Below are positions 1 through 9,224 of a stretch of 64,000 nucleotides of DNA, in pieces (the first letter of the stretch is position 1; each line of letters begins with the position of its first letter). Source of the stretch: Caldilineaceae bacterium (GTDB taxonomy: Bacteria > Chloroflexota > Anaerolineae > Caldilineales > Caldilineaceae). Position numbers and translations under genes: made by a program. Below the pieces are notes generated by a model. That model did not search any database. It was given only the letters and a program-made list of their open reading frames with translations, and was not told where the DNA came from. Location: assembly GCA_022821545.1 (NCBI GenBank), contig JAJEDJ010000034.1:186001-250000 (forward strand), written 5' to 3'.

Positions 1-2085
1 AGGAAACGTCTTCTAGGGGTACTCGTTTCCCTAATCTTCAGCTCGGGTATACTCCTCTGGCTCGGCTTGGGCGTACTGATCGTTTCGCACGTGCTCGTGA
101 ACTGGATTCCCGGCCCATTCGATCTGTGGCGGGCAGTGTTTGCAAATGACCTGCTCACGCTGGTCGAGGGCGTAGAGGTTGACCTGAACGGCCTGGTGTT
201 GCGCTACTCGGACTGGGCGCGAGGCGTGGAGGCAGGCGGCGCCTACCAGGACGACTTCGTCTTTCTCTCTCTGTTCGGCGTCGTGCTGTGGTTACTGGGA
301 GGCGCAACCGCGCTTCTCGCCCTTTCGACGCGTAACGGACTGATCGTGGGCGCGCCGGCTCTCTGGGTGCTGGCGACCTTCCTCTTCTATGGACGCCAGG
401 GCCGCCTCCTGATTCTGATAGGCTTTGCCGCCACCCTTCTGCTGCACGTTCTCCTCGACCAGCAGCGCCTCGAACGAGGTTGGACCCGTCACAAGATGGA
501 TTTCAGCCCCATGCTGCTGACGGACCGGCTGCTGTCGGTCGGCGCCGGCGCCGCGCTGATCGGGCTAGTCGCCGCCTTCATGCCCAACGTCGTCATCAAG
601 CCAATTGCCTATAGGGTCTACCAGACGATGACGCCGGTGTACGACTCCGTCGACGATGTCACCGAGCGCATGTTTCCGGACCTCAAGGGAGGCAGGAGAG
701 GGCTGGGCCGGCTGGGGAGTGGTCTGCCAAACCGCTTCCTCCTCGAAGGCGGAGCGGAGCTGGGCAGGTACGAAGTGATGCGCGTCTCGACGAACTACCC
801 CTTTGGCGCGGTGACGGAGATGGGCGACATGCCCCCGCGGCTCTACATGCGCCGGGCCACATTTGTCAACTACGATGGGAGGGGCTGGAACAACAGCGGC
901 CAGGAGCGGGACGCAGCCATTGACGCCAACAGGCCCTGGCGCAGTGAAGAAGTGTGGCCGGGCCGCGTGGCTCTGACGCAGCGTGTGCGCCTGACCGCGC
1001 CGACCGCAGTCCTGCCTGCCGCCGGCGAACCGGCCGAGTTTCGCACCGAATACGCGCTCGAGCGCCGTTCTGACGACGACCTGGTTACCGTCTGGTCCGG
1101 CATCGGTCCGGTCGACCGCTTTGAAGTCATATCATTCATTCCTGCCATGTCCGCCGAGAGTCTGCTCGCGCTGCCTGCCTGGGGCGGCGAGACCGCAGAA
1201 CTGCCGCCTGAAATGCTCCCCCACCTGAGGCTGCCGGACTCCATCACCCCGCGCACGCAGGACCTGGCCCGACGCCTGGCCGCCGGCCAGCCGGGGCCAT
1301 TTGCCATCGCCCAGTCCATCGAAGCCCACCTGCGGGGAATCGAATACAATCTCGAGGTTCCCGGACCTCCTCCGGGCGCAGAAGTAGCCGACTTCTTCCT
1401 CTTTGACCTGCGGCAAGGCTATTGCGACTACTACACCACCGCCTTTGCAGTTCTGGCCCGGTTGAACGGTCTGCCCACCCGCTTTGCCACCGGCCACATT
1501 GGCGGCTACTGGGACCTGGAATCGGGGGAGTGGACCATAACCGAAGCGGAAGCCCACTCCTGGCCTGAGGTCTACCTCCCGGACATCGGCTGGCTCCCCT
1601 TCGAGCCGACCGCGGGCAGGCCATCGCTCAGGAGGCAGGCATCGTTGCAGGCCCTGCCCGACAGCTTCACGAGATCGGGGCCTGTTCCGACGGCGGAAGA
1701 GGCGGTCGAAGACGGGCGGACCTGGAACTGGCAGCTGCTATTCTGGCTGTTGCCCCTTGCGGGCCTCCTCTATCTGGTGGCAAGCTGGCTCGAACGCAGG
1801 CCGCAGGACCCCTGGCTCGGGCTGCTGGCATGGGGGCGCCGCATCGGTTGGCCCCACCAGCCCCATCAGACCGAGCTGGAGTACGGCCGCGGCCTCTCGG
1901 CCCACTTGTCCGTTCATGAGTCCGAACCGGAACGGCGCCGCAGACTGACGCGAAATGTCATCGGGCTGACCTCAGCAGTCAGCCAGGAACGCTATGGAAC
2001 TTCGACCCTGCGCCCTGCTGCGCTCGCCCGCGCCGCCGAACTCTGGCGGGGCATGCGCCGCGACATCCGGCGTCTGCCGTGGTAA
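1..2085 (+). CDS. TgpA-like membrane transglutaminase, 5' end missing
   Basis: The reading frame is open from base 1, so the gene begins left of the window; 694 codons are visible. The N-terminal third is hydrophobic (several membrane segments up to about codon 200), as in TgpA/DUF3488 proteins. A transglutaminase-like domain follows: Cys in GYCDYYTT (codon 475), His in EAHSWPEVYLP (codon 519) and Asp in PDIGW (codon 528) form the expected Cys-His-Asp triad, ending in FEPTAGRPS. A further membrane helix (LLFWLLPLAGLLYLVASWL) and a cytoplasmic tail resembling DUF4129 close the protein. In relatives this gene sits with a MoxR ATPase and a DUF58 protein, which would lie to the left. The substrate is unknown. 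Confidence 0.88.
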   Translation, partial: RKRLLGVLVSLIFSSGILLWLGLGVLIVSHVLVNWIPGPFDLWRAVFANDLLTLVEGVEVDLNGLVLRYSDWARGVEAGGAYQDDFVFLSLFGVVLWLLGGATALLALSTRNGLIVGAPALWVLATFLFYGRQGRLLILIGFAATLLLHVLLDQQRLERGWTRHKMDFSPMLLTDRLLSVGAGAALIGLVAAFMPNVVIKPIAYRVYQTMTPVYDSVDDVTERMFPDLKGGRRGLGRLGSGLPNRFLLEGGAELGRYEVMRVSTNYPFGAVTEMGDMPPRLYMRRATFVNYDGRGWNNSGQERDAAIDANRPWRSEEVWPGRVALTQRVRLTAPTAVLPAAGEPAEFRTEYALERRSDDDLVTVWSGIGPVDRFEVISFIPAMSAESLLALPAWGGETAELPPEMLPHLRLPDSITPRTQDLARRLAAGQPGPFAIAQSIEAHLRGIEYNLEVPGPPPGAEVADFFLFDLRQGYCDYYTTAFAVLARLNGLPTRFATGHIGGYWDLESGEWTITEAEAHSWPEVYLPDIGWLPFEPTAGRPSLRRQASLQALPDSFTRSGPVPTAEEAVEDGRTWNWQLLFWLLPLAGLLYLVASWLERRPQDPWLGLLAWGRRIGWPHQPHQTELEYGRGLSAHLSVHESEPERRRRLTRNVIGLTSAVSQERYGTSTLRPAALARAAELWRGMRRDIRRLPW

Positions 2086-2111
2086 AAGCGGCGCACAGCC
2101 TGCCCCCGGCC

Positions 2112-3278
2112 CTACTCTTCTTCCTCCTCGCCGTCCTCTGCCTCGACTTCCAAGACCCTTGAAAGGTCGGCGGCCAGGTCGTCGGGGTCCGGCGCGGCGT
2201 ATCGTTCCCACAGTTCATCTGCCAGGCGCCTGTGGTCCGACCGGACTCCGTAGCGTCGGAAATACTGGCAGACCCGCTCCACATCCCTCCTCAGAACGGC
2301 TCGTGCGCTCTGGTTTGCATGAATGTCGATGACCTGCGGAAAGTCGATCAGCTTGATCTCGCCCTCCCAGTATAGAATATTGTATGCCGACAGATCGCCG
2401 TGCGCTAAGCCATTCTCCAGCATCACGGCAATGCTTTTCACCGTTCTGTCAAAGAGCGGTCCGGCTTCATCCTCCTCCAGATGCGTTTCGTGGAGGGTGG
2501 GCGCCGCCATCTGTTCATCTCCGATATACTCCATCAGAATAGCGTTGTCGCCTACCCCGTAGGGTCTCGGCACAGGCACGCCCGCTTCGTGAAGGGTCTG
2601 TAAAGCTGAGAACTCGTACATCAGCCAGGATGTATGGCGAACTTTCGCGCCAAAGACCGACTTCTTGTTGACGGCTCTCGCCGTCCGGTCATCGCGCGGA
2701 TTGATGGCCTGCGGCCTCCCGTCCTCCGCCGTCAGCAGATGCCTGCCCTCTCTGTACATGGCGTCGTTGCGAAGATTTCGGAACTGGCGCGGGCGATAGA
2801 CTTTGGCCGCGATCCATTCTACGCCAACCGAAGCGTGGGCCTTGCACCGGTAGACGTTTGCCTCCTTTCCGCCCTTCACCTGGGCCATCACGTCGACGAT
2901 CTGGTCCTGTTGGTAAAAGGGTCTCAGGGAACTCCTGAGAAACACGCCTTCAAAGCGCGCCGGAGTGTAACTAATCTCCCAAACGCTTTCCAGGTCCGCG
3001 ACTTCGGCCACCTGTTGCACCTCGGCGCGGTGCATTTCGAACTGTTGCCGTTCGTTCTTTGGTTCACGTGCTGCGCGGAACGTAGGTTCGGCCAGCCGAA
3101 ACCTCTTCTCGTAGTATTCCAGTTCCGCCTGTTCTTCCTCCCATCCCATATCGGATTCCTGCGACGAACTGTCCTCACCCTCCGGAAACTGGTCCCAACT
3201 GTCGTGGTCTCTCTCTTCTTGATATTTCAATTCTCTGTCAGTCCTTGATCTGGGGCGCGCGGCCCCAACTGATTCCAT
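2112..3278 (-). CDS. RIO-type serine/threonine protein kinase
   Basis: Atypical kinase of the RIO family. Visible motifs are the flexible nucleotide loop KGGKEANVYR, the lysine of AAKVYR, the catalytic loop HGDLSAYNIL and the metal-binding LIDFPQVID. Bacterial RIO kinases have no well-established substrate. The N-terminus is rich in Glu/Asp/Gln and Tyr, and the C-terminus ends in an acidic run of Glu residues. I chose the ATG at 3278 (388 aa; GGGAG about 11 nt upstream). The frame continues to a TTG at 3374 without a clear ribosome site, so the true start is uncertain. It is convergent with the transglutaminase gene, 26 bp away, and not in an obvious operon. Confidence 0.88.
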   Translation of the reverse strand: MESVGAARPRSRTDRELKYQEERDHDSWDQFPEGEDSSSQESDMGWEEEQAELEYYEKRFRLAEPTFRAAREPKNERQQFEMHRAEVQQVAEVADLESVWEISYTPARFEGVFLRSSLRPFYQQDQIVDVMAQVKGGKEANVYRCKAHASVGVEWIAAKVYRPRQFRNLRNDAMYREGRHLLTAEDGRPQAINPRDDRTARAVNKKSVFGAKVRHTSWLMYEFSALQTLHEAGVPVPRPYGVGDNAILMEYIGDEQMAAPTLHETHLEEDEAGPLFDRTVKSIAVMLENGLAHGDLSAYNILYWEGEIKLIDFPQVIDIHANQSARAVLRRDVERVCQYFRRYGVRSDHRRLADELWERYAAPDPDDLAADLSRVLEVEAEDGEEEEE

Positions 3279-3761
3279 TACTGCGTCTCTCCCGCTGTCC
3301 GCGAGGGGAGGCAACTGCAGCAATCGAGACGCGTCGAACGCCGCGCGCGGCCCGTGTTCGCTGGGCGTCTTCAAACGTCCGCAACGACGTCTGCAAGTCG
3401 CACTGTACTCTGTTGAACGGGATCAAAAAAGGCCGCGGTCAGGTAACGCCGGCAGCCTCAAAATAGAGGGGCAGGAATGAGGTTAACTGGGCAGAACGCA
3501 CTTCTCTTCGCTCGCACGTAGAAGGGAAACACTGGGAAACACTGCGAGCGCCGCAAGAGACTCAGCCAGTCGTGCTCCATATGCAGGCAGTTACCTTAGC
3601 ACTCTTTTTTCTCTTTACCATTCTCATATGGAGCCTCCTTTCCCTGTGTTCTACTGAAGAAGAATCTTGCCAAAGTTCGCAAGCGGAGCCTTCGTACATC
3701 GACCGCACTCTAGCACAGAAAAGACTGAAAGCAAAAGTGCCGACTTGTAGGTATGCCTTCC
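3279..3761. other. Intergenic region with a short tandem duplication
   Basis: No convincing gene. Short frames here do not resemble known proteins. It holds the upstream region of the RIO kinase gene and the downstream region of the VOC gene. The only structure I see is a perfect tandem copy of a 10-mer, GGGAAACACT, at 3524-3533 and 3534-3543. Confidence 0.5.
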
Positions 3762-4124
3762 TCAATTCTCCTGCATTTCGACCAGACGCCCATCGGGATC
3801 GCGCACATACGCCGACCGGCCCCAGGGGTACGCGGCCGGCGGGATCGCGGCAGGGCTGCTGCTGAGTTCACTGCTCTCCCAGGCACTGTCAAGCGCCTTC
3901 ACGCCAATCGCGAAGTGATCTTCATTGGGTGGACCTTCTGAGCCAACTTCATAGTCAGGGTCTGCCGGCTCGCGCTGATGAATCAAGATGTGCAGCCCGT
4001 CCAACTGAAACAGCGCCATCTGTTCCGACTGAAAGGCTGCCCTGCCTCCAAGCAACGCCTCATAGAAAGCAACGAGCGCAGGCACATCTTCTGTGAACAA
4101 GGCAAGTTCGACAAGTGGACGCAT
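3762..4124 (-). CDS. VOC (glyoxalase/bleomycin-resistance fold) protein
   Basis: A 120-aa single-module vicinal oxygen chelate protein. It begins with the usual beta strand and helix (LALFTEDVPALVAFYEALLG) and ends with the family's last strand, AYVRDPDGRLVEMQEN, whose Glu is the normal metal ligand. The His ligand at the first strand is replaced (VELALFT), so metal-dependent catalysis is doubtful and a binding role is possible. It is the last gene of a minus-strand set with the SDR and cupin genes (43 bp behind the cupin stop). GAGGAG lies a suitable distance before its ATG. Substrate unknown. Confidence 0.82.
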   Translation of the reverse strand: MRPLVELALFTEDVPALVAFYEALLGGRAAFQSEQMALFQLDGLHILIHQREPADPDYEVGSEGPPNEDHFAIGVKALDSAWESSELSSSPAAIPPAAYPWGRSAYVRDPDGRLVEMQEN

Positions 4125-4167
4125 GGCGGGAAACTCCTCGCTGGTTTATCGTCTGGTCGGTGTTAAT

Positions 4168-4695
4168 TCAGCGCAACGCACGCAGAACTTCCCTTTGGCG
4201 GGGGAAGCGGGCCGCCAGGTCGTCGAATTCCGCGTCGTCGGGAAGGGAAAAATCGTCGTCGCTATACGCCGGGGCCAGGGAGCAGCCCATCAAGGCCCAG
4301 CGCCCGCCTTTCTGCAAACGGGCGCCAAACCAACTGTGCGCGGGGACGACCGCCTGAATGGTCTGATCCCCTATGAAATCATGTCCTAACTCGATTTTCG
4401 CGTAGCCAGTCTCAGTGCCAAACACATACAAATTGACACTACTCCCCAAATAAAAATGCCACACCTCATCAGTCACCAACCGGTGCAAGCGCGACTTCGT
4501 GTCAGCCGTAAGGAGGTAAAGGATAACGGACTTGGCCGGCCGTGCTGATCTGATCGAGGGAGGTAGGACGCTGGCAGGTAGCTGCAGGTCGCCCGTGTAG
4601 GTTTCGCGGTAGAATCCGCCCTCAACCGGCAGGGGTTTCAGGTCGAAGTGGCTGATGATGTCTGCCGCCGCCAGCTCCAATTCTCGCATAGTCAT
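4168..4695 (-). CDS. Cupin-fold DUF985 family protein
   Basis: 175-aa protein of the cupin_5/DUF985 family. The pattern is typical: F-x-L-x-PLPVEGGFYRETY near the N-terminus, SVILYLLTADTKSRLHRL in the middle, DEVWHFYLG, then VPAHSWFGARL and a final SLAPAYSDDDF. The family is small, soluble and of unclear function, with a proposed sugar-binding or epimerase-like pocket. The start is ATG at 4695, chosen because it overlaps the TGA of the upstream SDR gene in the sequence TGATG. This implies translational coupling; an upstream extension of the frame would run through the SDR gene. Confidence 0.85.
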   Translation of the reverse strand: MTMRELELAAADIISHFDLKPLPVEGGFYRETYTGDLQLPASVLPPSIRSARPAKSVILYLLTADTKSRLHRLVTDEVWHFYLGSSVNLYVFGTETGYAKIELGHDFIGDQTIQAVVPAHSWFGARLQKGGRWALMGCSLAPAYSDDDFSLPDDAEFDDLAARFPRQREVLRALR

Positions 4696-5507
4696 CAAAA
4701 GGCAGGTGCCGTAAGAATACCACCATCGACGGCCAGCGTAATGCCTGTAATCCAGCGAGCCAGGGGCGAAGCCAGAAACAGGCACGCGTCTGCTATATCT
4801 TCCGGTGTTCCTAGCCGTCCCAGCGGAACGCGACTCTGCCAGCGCTTCACCCCGTCCGGCCAGGCCCGCGCCAGTCCGGGGCGGTCGATGAGCCCCGGCG
4901 CGACCGCATTGACTCTGATTCCCTCTCCACCCAGCTCCAGGGCTGCGTTTCTCGTGTACTGCTCTACCCCCGCTTTGGCGGCAGTGTAATGACTGTGCGC
5001 AAAGGCGGTCGAGGCGGCTTCAATCGAGGAGATGTTGATGATCGAACCGCTGCTTTCGCCGTCGTCTCGCCGCGCAGACAGCTCGATCATCGCCCGTGCG
5101 GCTCGCTGCGTACAGTTGTGAGTGCCGGTCAGATTGACCGCCAGCACCTGCTCCCATTCGTGGTCGGCCATCTCTAATAGAGTCGCAAGAGGATAAATGC
5201 CGGCGTTGTTGACCAGCACGTCCAGCCGTCCGAACCGTTCTAACGTCTGCGAAATCAAACGGTCCGCATCCTCTGCCCGGGAAACGTCAGCCCGTACCGC
5301 CTGCGCTTTCCCGCCAGCCCCCAGAATCCGTCCAACGACCTCTTGGGCTGCCGCTTCCGCCCGCGCGTAGCCGACGACCACCGACGCGCCTGCCTCCGCA
5401 AATCGTTTTGAGATACCCGCGCCGATGCCCCGCCCGCCGCCGCTTATCAGGGCGACTTTTCCTGCAAAATTGAACGCTCTGCCAAGTTCTGGGGCTCGCT
5501 CCTGCAC
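4695..5507 (-). CDS. Short-chain dehydrogenase/reductase (SDR)
   Basis: Classical SDR of 270 aa, NAD(P)-dependent. Motifs: cofactor loop GGGRGIG (about residue 23), NNAG (about 102), catalytic Ser in ISSIEAAS and YTAAK (Tyr-x-x-x-Lys), and the C-terminal VDGG. The start is GTG at 5507 with an excellent ribosome site (GGAAGGAGGGG, 6 nt away). It is first of three coupled genes (SDR, DUF985 cupin, VOC), which suggests a small pathway acting on a polyol, sugar or keto compound. The substrate cannot be told from sequence. Confidence 0.9.
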   Translation of the reverse strand: MQERAPELGRAFNFAGKVALISGGGRGIGAGISKRFAEAGASVVVGYARAEAAAQEVVGRILGAGGKAQAVRADVSRAEDADRLISQTLERFGRLDVLVNNAGIYPLATLLEMADHEWEQVLAVNLTGTHNCTQRAARAMIELSARRDDGESSGSIINISSIEAASTAFAHSHYTAAKAGVEQYTRNAALELGGEGIRVNAVAPGLIDRPGLARAWPDGVKRWQSRVPLGRLGTPEDIADACLFLASPLARWITGITLAVDGGILTAPAF

Positions 5508-5722
5508 CGCAGTTCCCCTCCTTCCACCGAATTCGAACTATGCAAAGTCATTCCAACATGATAATACGGCGGCTCAGCACTGCCAACTGCGGACGCTGAA
5601 AGCGCCGTCCCCGTAGGCCCGAAAACTCTTCAATTCCGGCGCCGGGCGCGGTTGACCTGCGCCCCCGATTTGTGTACGATTCCTCTAACTCCAGTCTATT
5701 TCATTCAAATCAGGAGACACCT

Positions 5723-6487
5723 ATGCTCACTCTTGCCCAGAAGCGCCGGTTCTTTGAAGAGGGCTACGTGAAAATACCCGGAGTCGTGCCTAAAGTGCTG
5801 ATCAATGAAGCGCTGCGCGCCGTAAATCACTCCATTGGCGAAGTTGGACTCGGCGGCGAAGACATGGAAAACAATCGCTCCGCCTTTTTCTGCGCCGAAC
5901 TGCTGCGGGCGCCGGTAATCCTGGATCTGTTCAACAAGTCGCCTGTCATTGAAATCGCTGAGGAGCTGATGGGCGCGGGCAACGTCCTTCCCGTCGTTCA
6001 GGCCAAACCCTACCCTCGTTTTCCGCTTCCATTGGGAGAAGATGCGCCGGAACCGCGCGGCCACATCGACGGCATCGGCAATGGTTCCAACGGCATGCCC
6101 AAAGGGTACTACAATCGCGGATTCACGGCCTTCGCAGTCGTCTATTTGGAAGATCTGCTTGAGACCAATGCCGGCAACTTCACCGTTTGGCCCAAATCGC
6201 ACCGCGCCTTCGAGGACTATTTCAAGGCGAACGGCCATGAAGTGCTGGCCGGCGGCAGGCCCGATATTCCACTGCCGGAGGGGCCCGTGATGGTCACCGC
6301 AGAGGCCGGAGACCTGATCCTTGCCCACTACCTGATGTTCCACACTGGCGGACCCAACGCATCGCCCAACGTTCGCCAGGCCGTCATCAGTCGGCTTCGA
6401 CACAAAGAGGTGGAGGGCAACGAGAAGACCGGCTACACCGACATCTGGCGCGAATGGCCCGGCATCCGGGAAGCTGTGGAGAGTTAG
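5723..6487 (+). CDS. Phytanoyl-CoA dioxygenase (PhyH) family oxygenase 1
   Basis: 254-aa Fe(II)/2-oxoglutarate-dependent oxygenase of the PhyH family. The metal triad is visible as H-x-D in RGHIDGIGNG and the distal His in YLMFHTGGPN, with the 2-oxoglutarate Arg in RQAVISR. I take the ATG at 5723 because AGGAGA precedes it by a normal distance; a GTG at 5672 is in frame but lacks a site. It stands alone between minus-strand genes. PhyH proteins hydroxylate many substrates besides phytanoyl-CoA, so the specific reaction is unknown. It is one of five PhyH genes in the window. Confidence 0.9.
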   Translation: MLTLAQKRRFFEEGYVKIPGVVPKVLINEALRAVNHSIGEVGLGGEDMENNRSAFFCAELLRAPVILDLFNKSPVIEIAEELMGAGNVLPVVQAKPYPRFPLPLGEDAPEPRGHIDGIGNGSNGMPKGYYNRGFTAFAVVYLEDLLETNAGNFTVWPKSHRAFEDYFKANGHEVLAGGRPDIPLPEGPVMVTAEAGDLILAHYLMFHTGGPNASPNVRQAVISRLRHKEVEGNEKTGYTDIWREWPGIREAVES

Positions 6488-6499
6488 ACGCTAGAAACT

Positions 6500-7861
6500 C
6501 TACTGCGGAAACTCTCCGTTTTGAACGGCTCTCTGGCGTCCTTCCTCCAATGTCGCCTGTATCTCAGAGACCTCCAGGGGGTTGCTCGTAGCCAGGAATA
6601 GCCGTCTCAATACCTGGTTGAAGCTGCCCCTCATGCTGTCGGGCAGCACAAGAAACAGTGGAGGGCTGATTTCGTCGGCGCCCGTCACGATCTGGTCGCC
6701 CTTTACCGCCGCCGCCGAAAGAAGCTCTCGATCAAGCTCGCGATGTACCGGCACATAGCCGATGTTCGTTTCAGCCTCCCCGATGCGCGCTATCTGCAGT
6801 TCGTGCGCTTCTGCCGAGCCCATGAAGCCCGCGAATGCGCCTGCTTCAACCCGGTTTGGCGCATCGGCAGGTATGACGTAGCCGAATACGACCGAAACCT
6901 CCCCCATTGGATGGTTGGGATCAATCTGAGGAAACTGGAAAAAGTCGAGTTCCTCTGCAAATACCGGCGGCAGATCACTCAGGCTGAACTGCGGCGCCAG
7001 TGCCATCACAGCCTTCTCCCAGGAGAGTTGACTGTCGCCGTCTCCGCGGATCAGCGCAGTCATGCTGTTCATCTCCGATGTGCTGCCCGGTCTCTCTACG
7101 AAATAACCCCTGTCCAGTAGCGATTTCCAGAATTCCCACACCAGCGCAATTCGCACGTCGTAGAAGTCCACTCGGCCCACTATCAGGTCGCGGTGGAACT
7201 CCGGCCCGTTCAGCCGCAAATTCAGATAGTCGAACCACAGAAGGGAAATAAAGGGGTTCTGTCCTGCCAGTGACATCGGCGTTATACCGTTGGCCAGAAG
7301 CGTGTCGCAGATCAGTTCGAACTCCTCCCACGTCGTCGGCGGCGTGAAGCCGAACTGCTCGAAGACCTCTTTATTGTAATAGATGCCCGTCCAGTTGAAG
7401 CCGGCCGGCACAAATCGCAGCGTGCCGTCGAAACGGCTCATGTCCCGGAACCGCCTGCCGTACGCTTCTGTTAAGTTTCCCTCCGTCCAGACGTCCGACA
7501 CGTCGGACAGCAGCCCCAGGGCAGCCGCGCTGCGCAGTTCATTGCCGTCCCACATCAGCATTACGTCGGGTGGCGGCGTCTCCAGCAGAGAGTTGCCGGC
7601 GTTGAAACCGTAGGACTGGCGGTCCACCTCTATGCTCGGCGCCAGCGCCTGAAAGCGTTCGATGGCGACCTCCTCCGGCTCGCTAAAGACGGAATTCCCA
7701 GGCGCCGCGTATGTGAGTGTGACCGGCGGGCTGTCCGGCGCAAACAGGAACTCCTCCTCCCTCTCGCGGCCGCACCCGCTCAATAGCCCCGCCAGCCCCA
7801 AGAGGAGCGTAACAACTACATAGCGCCGGGCCTTCAGGCGCAAAAAATGGGTAAGTCTCAT
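6500..7861 (-). CDS. Extracellular solute-binding lipoprotein (family 1, sugar-type)
   Basis: 453-aa substrate-binding protein of a carbohydrate ABC importer. The N-terminus is a lipoprotein signal: basic start MRLTHFLRLKARR, hydrophobic core and lipobox LLSGC, with Cys at about residue 30. The mature part has family-1 features such as FNWTGIYYNKEVFEQFGF and TTWEEFELIC. The ATG at 7861 has AAGGA about 8 nt upstream; the frame's upstream extension is spurious. No permease or ATPase gene is adjacent, so the partner proteins must lie elsewhere. The nearest sugar-type ATPase in the window is at 37674-38897. Confidence 0.9.
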   Translation of the reverse strand: MRLTHFLRLKARRYVVVTLLLGLAGLLSGCGREREEEFLFAPDSPPVTLTYAAPGNSVFSEPEEVAIERFQALAPSIEVDRQSYGFNAGNSLLETPPPDVMLMWDGNELRSAAALGLLSDVSDVWTEGNLTEAYGRRFRDMSRFDGTLRFVPAGFNWTGIYYNKEVFEQFGFTPPTTWEEFELICDTLLANGITPMSLAGQNPFISLLWFDYLNLRLNGPEFHRDLIVGRVDFYDVRIALVWEFWKSLLDRGYFVERPGSTSEMNSMTALIRGDGDSQLSWEKAVMALAPQFSLSDLPPVFAEELDFFQFPQIDPNHPMGEVSVVFGYVIPADAPNRVEAGAFAGFMGSAEAHELQIARIGEAETNIGYVPVHRELDRELLSAAAVKGDQIVTGADEISPPLFLVLPDSMRGSFNQVLRRLFLATSNPLEVSEIQATLEEGRQRAVQNGEFPQ

Positions 7862-7967
7862 CGCATATTTCCTTGCAAAGACCGCCTTCGCTAGGCGGTA
7901 TTCTCGATCTGCCCGTTCACCGAAGATTGCCCGCCCCGGATGGGAGCCACCGCCGCTCGACGGTTCG

Positions 7968-8909
7968 CTACATCCGCTCCGCCAGGGCGCGAATATGGGA
8001 AGGCCCAATGCCGCAGCAGCCGCCTACCAATTTGGCGCCCTGTCCGATCCATGCGAGAGCCCGATCGACGAACTCTTCCGGCGGTATGATGTCCACAAAC
8101 TGCCAGTTCGGCTTTACGAAATATCCGCTCTCAGGGTAGGCGCCTGTCGGCCCCTCCCAGACAGTCCCAATCTCGTCCAGGGCCGCCCCGGTTACGTCTA
8201 CGTCACTGTGCATCACGGCCGCCAGCGACCCGCCCTCCGCCATCACCGCGCCGACACCTGCCGCCAGCGGAATCTCCTCGCGGACGGTCGGCGTCAAGTA
8301 CAGCTTTCCGTCCTCCTCGCGTTTGCAACTGAAACCCACCCACACGGGAAGGCCGGTGGCCAGGGCCGCCTCAAGCGAGGCACAGCTGTACTCTATGTCT
8401 CGCATCATTTCCAGCACTAAGAAATCGACGCCGGACTCGGCAAGCAATTCAGCCTGCTCTGCAGAATCGGCCTGCAACTGCGGCAAAGTTCTCTCGCCCA
8501 CGTCGCCAAGACCTCCTGACGTCGGTGAGATCGACCCCGCCACCCAGACGGAATCAGGCGCTGAACGCCAGGACCCGTCTCTGTCGCCGCTCTTGGCCTC
8601 TCCCGCCTCTTCCCTTGCCCGCAGCGCCAGGCGCGCGGCCTGCCGGTTGAGCTCCGTTGTGCGCGCCTCTTCGCCCGCTAGACGCAGCATATTCCTCCCC
8701 GTGGCGAATGTATTGGTAATGATGACCTCCGCGCCGGCGCGGATATAGTCGAGATGCACCTGGCGCACAACGTCGGGATCGGTTGCAACCGCCAGGCCGC
8801 TCCAGGCGACGCTGTTCATCGACACGCCTCGCCGCTCCAGCTCCGTGCCGGTCGCGCCGTCCAGCAAAATGGGCCGGCTCTCCTTGAGTCGTTCGCTGAT
8901 CGATTTCAT
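7968..8909 (-). CDS. Homocysteine S-methyltransferase-like protein
   Basis: 313-aa TIM-barrel protein of the homocysteine S-methyltransferase family (MmuM/BHMT-like). It starts with ILLDGATGTELERRG and contains TNTFATG and a C-terminal zinc-site segment, GGCCGIGPSHI (two Cys). The third zinc ligand, normally Cys in an N-C motif near the middle, aligns with His in VMHSDVD (about residue 233), so the zinc site would be Cys-Cys-His if it binds zinc. The methyl donor (S-methylmethionine, betaine or another) cannot be told. It is 106 bp upstream of the sugar-binding lipoprotein on the same strand. Confidence 0.82.
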   Translation of the reverse strand: MKSISERLKESRPILLDGATGTELERRGVSMNSVAWSGLAVATDPDVVRQVHLDYIRAGAEVIITNTFATGRNMLRLAGEEARTTELNRQAARLALRAREEAGEAKSGDRDGSWRSAPDSVWVAGSISPTSGGLGDVGERTLPQLQADSAEQAELLAESGVDFLVLEMMRDIEYSCASLEAALATGLPVWVGFSCKREEDGKLYLTPTVREEIPLAAGVGAVMAEGGSLAAVMHSDVDVTGAALDEIGTVWEGPTGAYPESGYFVKPNWQFVDIIPPEEFVDRALAWIGQGAKLVGGCCGIGPSHIRALAERM

Positions 8910-9224
8910 TGGGAAGGGAGCTCCGTGTTCTCAACCGCCGCGGGATCTCAATTCGGGCTGCGGATCGACCGGACCACAGGGCGAATTCCTCCCGATTGCA
9001 GTCCGGTGCCTGCTCGCGCTATTTTAGCAGCCCGGCAATGAAACTGCGAACTGTTCCCACAGGCGTCCCCACAAGCACTGTCCCCGGCCGCTTGGCCGTC
9101 TTGCCCTTCCGGGCCGCTTAGGATAGGCTTGTGGCGAATACCACAACGCCGCCGCGCACGTCCGCCAAGCCGGGCCGCCGCCGTCATTTGCCGCCAACTA
9201 TCGAGTCAGGAAGACCTCAATTCA
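8910..9224. other. Divergent intergenic region
   Basis: 315 bp between the methyltransferase homologue (minus) and the M20 peptidase (plus). It must hold both promoters, but I see no strong -35/-10 pair, no riboswitch and no clear repeat. An in-frame extension of the peptidase frame upstream of its ATG has no recognisable domain. Confidence 0.4.
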
